Below are positions 22,606 to 30,800 of a DNA stretch of 64,000 bases, piece after piece; position 1 is the stretch's first letter, and every line of letters starts with the position of its first letter. Source of the DNA: JANYHF01 sp031393505 (lineage in GTDB: Bacteria; Pseudomonadota; Alphaproteobacteria; Rhizobiales; Hyphomicrobiaceae); the NCBI GenBank assembly GCA_031393505.1, contig JANMVX010000102.1, forward strand, positions 1-64,000, read 5' to 3'. Both the position numbers and the translations under genes were made by a program. Under the pieces are notes generated by a model that saw nothing but the letters and a program-made list of their open reading frames with translations, was not told where the DNA came from and made no database searches.

Positions 22606-24528
22606 TCAGGCTCCTTGGGCCGCGAGCGACGACGTCGCCGGGTGAACTTGCGTTGGGGCAACGGACTTGGTCACCACGCCTGACGCGGACGCTCTGCTGC
22701 TATGTAAGCGGCCTTCGACGAATTCCAATCCCTGGTCGAGCGTCGTGACCAGTGACCCGTCGGGGACGGCTGCTTCGAGCGACGGCCAAATCCGTTCGGT
22801 TGGTGACATCAGCCAGGCCGCGACAAGTATGTCTGCGGCGGGAAACAGGCGCTGCAGCCGCCGCGTCATGAACTGGACCTGAGTGGTGCGCAGGTTTCCG
22901 AGATAGGACAAGCAAACGAGTTTGGTGTCGGGGTGCGACGCGCGCAGATCGTTCAAGCCCGCGAGCCCTGGCTCTTCGCTCAGCGCCGCAGTGATGCCCT
23001 GCCGGCTGAGAAGCTGCGCGAAGACAGCGCCAGCAGCCTGATCGACCGGGCCGCGCCCGCCGATGCACAGGACCGCAGGGTGCGTTGCGTCACTCGTGGC
23101 TATTCCGGCATCGCCATCATCGTCGTGCTCGGCCAGGCTCTCGACCAGTTCGGCGACTCCTTCCGCAAGAATCTCCTGGCGCTCCAGTGAGAGTTCGCCA
23201 CTTGCCGCGTTGCGCGCCGCCAGCACCAGTCCTGGCATGGCGACCGCGCCATAGTAGTCGATGAGCGTCGCCGTCTTGAGGTGCTGTTCCGCGTGTTCAA
23301 CGACTTCGGCAGGATCGCCGGCGATCAGGCGCTGGTAGAAGCTTTCGGGCGGGGTCAGCGCCGGCTGATCGCCCAGCAACACGCGTAGGAACTCCAGCCC
23401 CTTGGCATATTGACCGAGAATAACCAGGCACATGGTCAGGGGTACGGACAGAACCAGTCCGATCGGCCCCCATAACCAGGTCCAGAAAGTGGCCGCGACG
23501 ATAATGGCTAACGGAGACAACCCGGTCTGACGCCCGTAGAGCAATGGCTCGACAAACTGGCCCATCACGCCTTCGCCGACGATGAACAAGAGCGCGGTCT
23601 CGATCACCATGGTCCAGCCGGGATCGACGGCGGCGGCCAGCGCCACCGGCACCACGCCCGCGATGATCGAACCGATGTAGGGCACGTAGCGCATGAGCAT
23701 GGTGAAGATGCCCCACAGCAGGGGACTTGGCACCCCGATGAGCCACAAGCCAACACCCACCACGAGGCCCGACATCGCGTTCAACACCGTCTGCAAGAAG
23801 AAGTAACGGCTGAGGCCGCCCGCCGCTTCCTGCATGGCCTCCGTGGTCCGATGCAGGTCGCGCGTGCCGAGCAGCTTGATGACGCGATTGCGCAAATCCT
23901 CCTGCTGCAACAGGAAAAAGATCACGAACAGAACGATCAGGAATGTGCTGGCGACCGGATTGAAGATGGCGATCAGGTATTCGGTTGCGACCTTGAACGG
24001 GCTTTCGTTGGGCGCGCGCATTTCCACTGCAACTTTCGGCGCTGGAACGTTGCCGACAGTTTGGCCCGGTGCGACGGAGGCCGGCGCGGCGCTGCCCGAA
24101 AGCTCCTTCCCAAGATCATCGATTACCGCCGTGGCGCGCGAGACTGCGCCGCTATCGGTTGTTGATCCGCGCAAGGTCCGGATCTTGTCTCGGAGGTGCG
24201 ATTGGTATTGCGGCAGGTTCTCGCCCAGCTGGGAAATCTGGTTCATCCCCAGGGCGCCGACACCGACGATGGCGGCGAAACTGATGATCACCACCGCCAG
24301 GACCGCCGGAACGCGTGGGATGCCGATCCTACGCAACGCATAAGCGAGCGGCGCCAGAGCAAAGCTGATCAGTATAGAGAGTGCCACCGGTATGAGGACG
24401 TCGCGAGCTAGAAAAAGCGCACCAACAATGACGGAGCCTGTCAGGATGCCGGTGAGTGTCGACAAGTCCTGAGTGGGCCGCGGACGGGATACACCGACAG
24501 GGGTCTTCCGCACCACCATTTCCTCCAC
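22606..24528 (-). CDS. AI-2E/PerM-family membrane protein with an extra C-terminal soluble domain
   Basis: A 640-residue protein. Residues about 25-370 are the AI-2E transporter (PerM/TqsA) domain: N-terminal helix pairs (VALSILISFALAPLAYALRR), a periplasmic region, and the family block LMRYVPYIGSIIAGVVPVAL followed by EGVMGQFVEPLLYGRQTGLS. Typical members end near 370 residues; here another 270 residues follow, soluble and ending in a Rossmann-like part (HPAVLCIGGRGPVDQAAGAV) that resembles B12-binding or UspA folds. The GTG start at 24528 has AGGTGA at proper spacing. It sits 12 bp after a zinc-ribbon gene and 4 bp before a GTPase gene. The transported substrate is unknown; an ion or osmolyte role under stress is as likely as AI-2. 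Confidence 0.85.
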   Translation of the reverse strand: MEEMVVRKTPVGVSRPRPTQDLSTLTGILTGSVIVGALFLARDVLIPVALSILISFALAPLAYALRRIGIPRVPAVLAVVIISFAAIVGVGALGMNQISQLGENLPQYQSHLRDKIRTLRGSTTDSGAVSRATAVIDDLGKELSGSAAPASVAPGQTVGNVPAPKVAVEMRAPNESPFKVATEYLIAIFNPVASTFLIVLFVIFFLLQQEDLRNRVIKLLGTRDLHRTTEAMQEAAGGLSRYFFLQTVLNAMSGLVVGVGLWLIGVPSPLLWGIFTMLMRYVPYIGSIIAGVVPVALAAAVDPGWTMVIETALLFIVGEGVMGQFVEPLLYGRQTGLSPLAIIVAATFWTWLWGPIGLVLSVPLTMCLVILGQYAKGLEFLRVLLGDQPALTPPESFYQRLIAGDPAEVVEHAEQHLKTATLIDYYGAVAMPGLVLAARNAASGELSLERQEILAEGVAELVESLAEHDDDGDAGIATSDATHPAVLCIGGRGPVDQAAGAVFAQLLSRQGITAALSEEPGLAGLNDLRASHPDTKLVCLSYLGNLRTTQVQFMTRRLQRLFPAADILVAAWLMSPTERIWPSLEAAVPDGSLVTTLDQGLEFVEGRLHSSRASASGVVTKSVAPTQVHPATSSLAAQGA

Positions 24529-24540
24529 TGGCTATTTCAC

Positions 24541-24750
24541 CTACCAAGCCCGCTGGCGATGACTCGAACCGGCCGGTGCATGCTGATCGTCGTACACGAC
24601 GACAGATCGTTCCTGCCCGCAGGACGTGCAGGCAAAGATGTTGGTGCTCGATCCGCGACCCGATTGGGTGGCGGCGACCCGCTTCAGGGTCAAAAGACCA
24701 CCGCAATGGTCGCAGCGCGTTGAAGGCGGCGGTTCGACAGTGGTGCGCAT
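24541..24750 (-). CDS. Small zinc-ribbon protein
   Basis: A 69-residue protein with two knuckles, CDHCGG (residues 13-18) and CTSCGQ (about 41-46), spaced as a zinc ribbon; the rest is polar. Function unknown. It is the first gene of the operon with the AI-2E-type protein and two GTPases. A perfect EcfG promoter lies 47 bp upstream (24797-24822), in the short gap after the glucan synthase gene. The ribosome site AAAGGGA is close to the ATG. Confidence 0.75.
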   Translation of the reverse strand: MRTTVEPPPSTRCDHCGGLLTLKRVAATQSGRGSSTNIFACTSCGQERSVVVYDDQHAPAGSSHRQRAW

Positions 24751-24796
24751 TGGAAATCCCTTTCTGACGGAATGGGCTTTGGGAGACTGCCTGGTA

Positions 24797-24822
24797 AACG
24801 CCGCGCCGCCCGGGAAGGTTCC
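24797..24822 (-). promoter_or_regulatory. EcfG promoter of the zinc-ribbon/AI-2E/GTPase operon
   Basis: Minus strand GGAAC (24822-24818), 17 nt, CGTT (24800-24797): perfect consensus, 47 bp before the start at 24750 and entirely in the 77-bp gap after the glucan synthase stop at 24828. Confidence 0.88.
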
Positions 24823-24827
24823 ATGTC

Positions 24828-27800
24828 CTAACCGAGCGTGACCTCAAGCCGGTGCGTGCGACCATCATCGGCGAGGGCGATGACCAGGGGCCGGATCGCC
24901 ACGGCAATGCCGTCGAGCGTCGCCTGTGCTATGCCGCGCGACACACGGTTGGGGTTTTTTATCGTGATGTCGAAGCGGGCCGCGCCGTGTTTGAGACGGA
25001 TATCGAACCCCGGCCACTCCTTGGGAATGCACGGATCGAGATGCAGCGCGCCCGCGAGGACGCGGAAGCCTAGAATGTATTCCAGCCCGGCGCGCTGCAT
25101 CCATCCCGCCGAGCCGGTGTACCAGGTCCAGCCGCCGCGTCCGAGGTGGTCCGGTGCTGCGTACACGTCGGCTGCGACGACATAGGGTTCGACGATATAG
25201 CGGTTGACCTCGGCCTCGGTGCGGGCGTGGTTGATCGGATTGAGCAGTGCAAAGAGTTCTGCGGCCTTGTCGCCGTCGCCGAGCATCGCGAGAGCCACCA
25301 CCGACCAGAGCACGCCGTGCGTGTACTGACCGCCATTTTCGCGAATGCCAGGGGGATAGCCTTTGATATAGCCCGGCTCCAATGCGGTTTTGTCGAACGG
25401 CGGCTTGAACAGGAGATTGACTTGAGAGTCCGGCAGAATAAGCTCGCGCTCCACGGCGGCCATGGCCGAACGGGCGCGCGCGGGGTCTCCGGCGCCGGAA
25501 ACCACCGCCCAAGACTGCGCGATGGCGTCGATCTGGCATTCCTCGCTGCTGCTCGAACCCAGCGGCGTGCCGTCGTCGTAGTAGCCGCGCCGATACCATT
25601 CGCCGTCCCAGCCGTCGCGGTCGAGCGCGGCCTTCAAGGCCTCGACATGGGCGCGCCATTTCACAGCGCGCTCCGGCTGGCCGCGGGCTTCGGCGACCGC
25701 GGCAAAACCCGTGAGGGAAGCGCAGTGCAGCCAGGCCAGCCAGACGCTCTCACCGGTACCGTGTTCGCCTACCCGGTTCATGCCGTCGTTCCAGTCGCCG
25801 GTGCCGATCAGCGGCAGGCCGTGGGGACCGAGGGCGAGACTGGCGTCGAGCGCGACGGCGCAATGCTCGTAAAGCGTGGCGGTCCGGTCAGAGACCATGG
25901 GCGTGAACAGATTGTCGTGCTCGCCGTCGCGCAACCATTGGCCTTCGATGAAGGGGACCTGCTGATCGAATACGGCGTGGTCCCCCGATGTGTCGGCATA
26001 ATGCATGGCGGAAAACGCCAGCCAGGCGCGGTCGTCCGTGATGCGGCTGCGCGTGCCCATTCCCGTTTTGGGAAACCACCAGTGTTGCACATCGCCCTCG
26101 ATGAATTGCCGGCCTGCCGCGACCAACAGATGGGCGCGCGTAATGTCCGGGCGAACGCCTGCCAGGGCCATGCCGTCCTGCAGCTGATCGCGAAAGCCGT
26201 AAGCGCCGCTGGCCTGATAGAACGCCGCCCGCGCCCAGACCCGGCAGGCCAGCGTCTGGTAGAGCAACCAGCCGTTGAGCATGATGTCCATGCTGCGGTC
26301 GGGCGTGGTGACGTGCACGCGGTTCAGAACTTCGTTCCAGAGCGCTTCGACGTCGGCCAACACGCCGGTAAGATCGGCGTTGCGATATTTGCCGATGAGG
26401 GCCTGCGCCTCGCCGATGTTGGCGGCCTGGCCCAGCAACCCGCGCAGCTCCACGGCGGCATGCGGTGGCAGGACGATCACGGCACGGAGCACTGCGCAGG
26501 GGTCGAGGCCGGCGCCGACCCTGCCCGACAGCGGCGCGGCGGTGGCCAGGGCAAGGGGCGCGGCCAGCACTCCATTGCGTCCAATGAATTCGCGGCGGTC
26601 TGCGGTCCAGTCTGACTGCCGGCCGCCGAGGTCGCTGAAGGCGACGTGGGAGGCGAACCCGGCCGACCAGGGATTGCGGGCGATGAGCGCGCCGGTCGCC
26701 TCGTCCAGCGCGGTCGTGACATAAGCGGCCGCCGCGCTGCGCGACGATCCCAGAACCCACTCGGCATAGCTCGTGACGGAAATCCTCCGGGACCGGCTCG
26801 AGAGATTGCGCAAGGTCAGCCGCGATATCTTCACCGGATCGGCGACTGGTACGAATTGTTCGAGCGTAACGGCGACCTCATTAGCGGAATGTTCGAAGCG
26901 GCTATACCCTCGACCATGGGTGGCGACATAGGTCGCGGCAGCAACGCGCATCGGTTCGGCGGTCGCGCTCCAGGTCTCCAACGTGTCCTCGTCGCGCAGA
27001 AAGATGACTTCGCCGGAGCGATCTCTGACTGGATCGTTCGACCACGGCGTAAGTTGGTTTTCGCGACTGATGGCCGACCAGGTGAACCCGGCACCCTCGG
27101 CCGAAACCTGAAACCCAAAGGTGGGATTGGCGATGACGTTGATCCAGGGCGCCGGCGTGCTGCGGCCGGGTGCCAGCACGACGACATAGTCACGGCCGTC
27201 GTTCGCGAAGCCGCCCAAGCCGTTGAAATACTCCAGTTTCGGAATGACCGGCGCAGCTTGCGGCGGATGGATGGCATTCCGCCGTGCACGAACGGGCAGC
27301 CGCTTTGGATCGGCAGGAATGCGATCGAGCTGTTCGGCAAGCGTGCCACGCTGGCCCACCAAGACCACTCTCGCCACCGACACGAGCAGCGCGCGCGTTT
27401 CAGGGAGCATCAGGTCGGCGCGCACCACGAACAGGCCGCCCGCAGTCGCAGCGAGCGAGGCCGGACGCCGCGACCGGCTGGTGCGGACCATGGCCTCCAG
27501 ATCGATCTGCAGATCCTGCACATAGGAGGTGCTGCGCTCATTCAGGATGACGAGATCGAAGCTGAACGTCTTCATACGGCAATATTCGTGCGCAAGCAGC
27601 AGCTGGCGGGCGAGATCGAGATGCTCGGCATCGGCGATCCTGAGCAGCAGGATCGGCAGATCGCCCGAGATGCTTAAGGGCCACAGTCCGGGTTGGGCGC
27701 CGGCGCCGCGCAAGATTGCATCCGACGAGGGTCGGAGAGCCGGGCTGGCATAAATCAGATGCCCGGCCAACTGCTGGAACAGCGCCGCCGTCGTCGGATC

Positions 27801-30800
27801 GATGCCGATGTGGTGCAACTGCACCTGTGCCTGCGTCCAGGCCAGCGTGGCCGCGCGCGTGAAAGCGGCGCCATCGCGATGCTTATCGATGCCGTCCAGC
27901 AGCGCCTCGCGCGTAGCAGCCACCAGCGTCCAATAGCTGATGCGCGCCATGCCCCCCGGCGCGATTCGGACGGTGTGCCGCAGGGCGAACACTGGATCAA
28001 GGACGGTGCCAACTGAGTTTGACAGGGCGCGCTCCGAGAGCAGGGCCGCTGGTTTGCGTGCACAACCATTGCGGCCAAGGAAACGTGCGCGGTCTGTCTC
28101 GAACTGCAGTGGTCCAACAAGCTGGCCCGTCACGACGGCCAGATGTGCGGCCCAGATCTCAGGCTCGTTCGAGGTGCGCCGCCGTCGTGTGGCGATGAGC
28201 GCTTCCAGCTCTGGCAGATAGTCCGTCTGTATAAAGATCTTCGAGAACGCAGGATGGGCGATGTCGGCGCCCTGCGTCGCCAGCACCAGTTCGAGATAAG
28301 ACGTGAGTTCGATCGTCCGCTCGCTGTCGCCGTCGTTCGTCACGGTGAGGTGGCGCACTTCGGCGTTGTCCTCGCCGGACACCAGGACGTCGAGGGTGGT
28401 GGTCAAGGCGCCATCGCGGCGCACGAAGATCGCGCGGTCCTCGTTGAACGTGATGTCCATGGCGTCGGGCTCGACGCCCAATGGCTGCAGGCCGGCGGAC
28501 CAAATGGTCCCGGTCGCGGTGTCGCGCAGACAATGATAGGATCCCCAATCATCAGCCGTCGCATCTTCGCGCCAGCGCGTCACCGCAATGTCGCGCCAGC
28601 GGCTGTAACCCGATCCGGAACTGGTCAGCATGACGCTGTACTGGCCATTGGACAAAAGGTGCGTGGCGGGCGTCGCCTGGCTGGCGTCGGTAAACTTTCG
28701 CCCGCCCGGAAGCTCGAAATTGCGGACGCGGGCCGCCGTCTTCGTCCGGCTCACGAGCGGCTCGGCCACGGAGACATCGCGCGGCGGACGCTCCTGCAGC
28801 AGCAGTTCGGCGGCTTGCACTAAGGGCTCGGCATGAAACCGCGTGCGCATGCGGCCATCCATGAGCACATTGGCGATGGCGACGATGGTCATGCCGTGGT
28901 GGTGGGCCATGTAGGCCTTCACGACGGCCACGGTCTCTCCCACGGGCAGCCTGGCGGGCGTGTAGTCGAGCGCCTCGTAAAATCCGTAGCGGCCCAAACC
29001 GCCGGCCGTGGCCAGCGCCTCGAAGTTTACGACGGCAGCCTGCGGATCGACCATGGCGGCAAGCGCGGTGGCGTAGGGGGCAATCACCAGGTTGGCGTCG
29101 AGACCGCGCTTAAGGCCAAGCCCCGGTACGCCGAAATTGGAATACTGATAGGTAAGCTCCAGATCGCGGACGTTGTAAGCCGATTCCGAGATGCCCCATG
29201 GCAGCCCGACACTCTTCCCATAATCGATCTGACGCCGGACGATCAGACGGCTGGTTTGTTCGATGAGGCTGCCAGTCGGCCCGCGCATCGCGAGCGACGG
29301 CATGAGATATTCGAACATCGAGCCCGACCAGGAGATGAGCGCGGCGCGGCGCGCGCTCAGCACCACCGCCCGGCCCAGCCGGAACCAGTGACGGGCCGGG
29401 ACATCGCCCTTGGCGATGGCGACGAAACTCGCGAGGCGGGCCTCTGACGCCAGCAGATCGTAGCAGTTGGCGTCGAGTTCATCCTCATGCACCCGGTAGC
29501 CGATTGAGAGCAATTTGCGCTGGGGATCGAGCAGGAATCCGAACTCCATGGCGAGTGCCATGTCGCGCGCGACCGCCTCGATGTTGGTCAGGCGCTCGGC
29601 GATAGACAGGGTCGATGCAGCGGTGGGATCGCTATCCTGTTGGATACTCTCCAGCGTGCGCCGGGCCGCGTCGACCCAGTAGACGGTGTCGCCGTGGTCT
29701 GATCGTTTCGACGTGCTAGGCAGGCCACGGACGGTGTCCGCCAAGGCACGGGCATGGATCATAAGCTCATCGAGCGAAGGCGAGCCGACGGACGCATCGC
29801 CGCCATTGACTACCAACTTCGAAGCGAAGGCGTCGAGAGACCGGGCGAATGCGCTGATCACTTCGGGCTGCTGCTGCTGATCGTCTGGATACATCCTGTG
29901 CAGTTCCGCGCTGCCTAAATCGATGGCGTCGCGAACCCCGGCAATCGACGGCGTAGGCCGGCTCGGCCGATCGCGCCACTCACGCGCCGCGCGGGCGAGC
30001 ACGATCAGATGGCCGGCGAGGTTTCCACTGTCTACGGATGATATGTAGCGCGGGTCCAGCGGCCGCAAGGTCTGCGTGTCATACCAATTGTAGAAGTGCC
30101 CGCGCACCCGCTCCATCCGCGACAGTGTCGCCAGCGTCACCTCGATGCGGGCGAGCGCCTCACCAAGCCCGATCCAGCCGAAATCGTGGGCGCTGACGGC
30201 CGACAGCAGATAGAGCCCGATGTTGGTTGGCGAAGTGCGATGGGCCAGGACCGCGACCGGGTCCTCCTGGAAATTATCCGGCGGCAGAGCGTTGTCGTTG
30301 GGCGTCACGAAGGTCTCGAAGAACCGCCAGGTGCGCCGCGCCGTCAGGCGCAATGTTGTGGTTTCGGTTGCAGTAATCGGCAACTGCCCCTCAATGAGCG
30401 GGGAGAGGCTCGCATAGCGCTTGACGGCCGGAAAGGCTTGCCAAAGGGCCGCAAAGGGCCGGCCGGCGACCGTTGGGGGCAGGCTCGACCAATAGGCGAG
30501 CGCTGGCGAACCAATCCATAGCGCTGCAAACGGCAGAGCCAGCGCCCAGTTGGTTCCGTCGCCAACGAACGCAAGAACCAGCGCCAGCACGCCCAGTGCG
30601 ATAGCTCCCGACATGCGGCGCGCCAATTTGCTGAGACTGCTGTGCGCGCCGACGCTGGTCTGGGCGTGCGACACCCATTCCAGTAAGTTCCGGCGGGACA
30701 CAAAGAGGCGGTAGAAGGTGCGAGCGATGGCATCGGCCATCAGCCAGGCCTGATCGGCCAGCAGCACGACGACGAACAGGCTCTGGGTCAGCGCAAAGCT

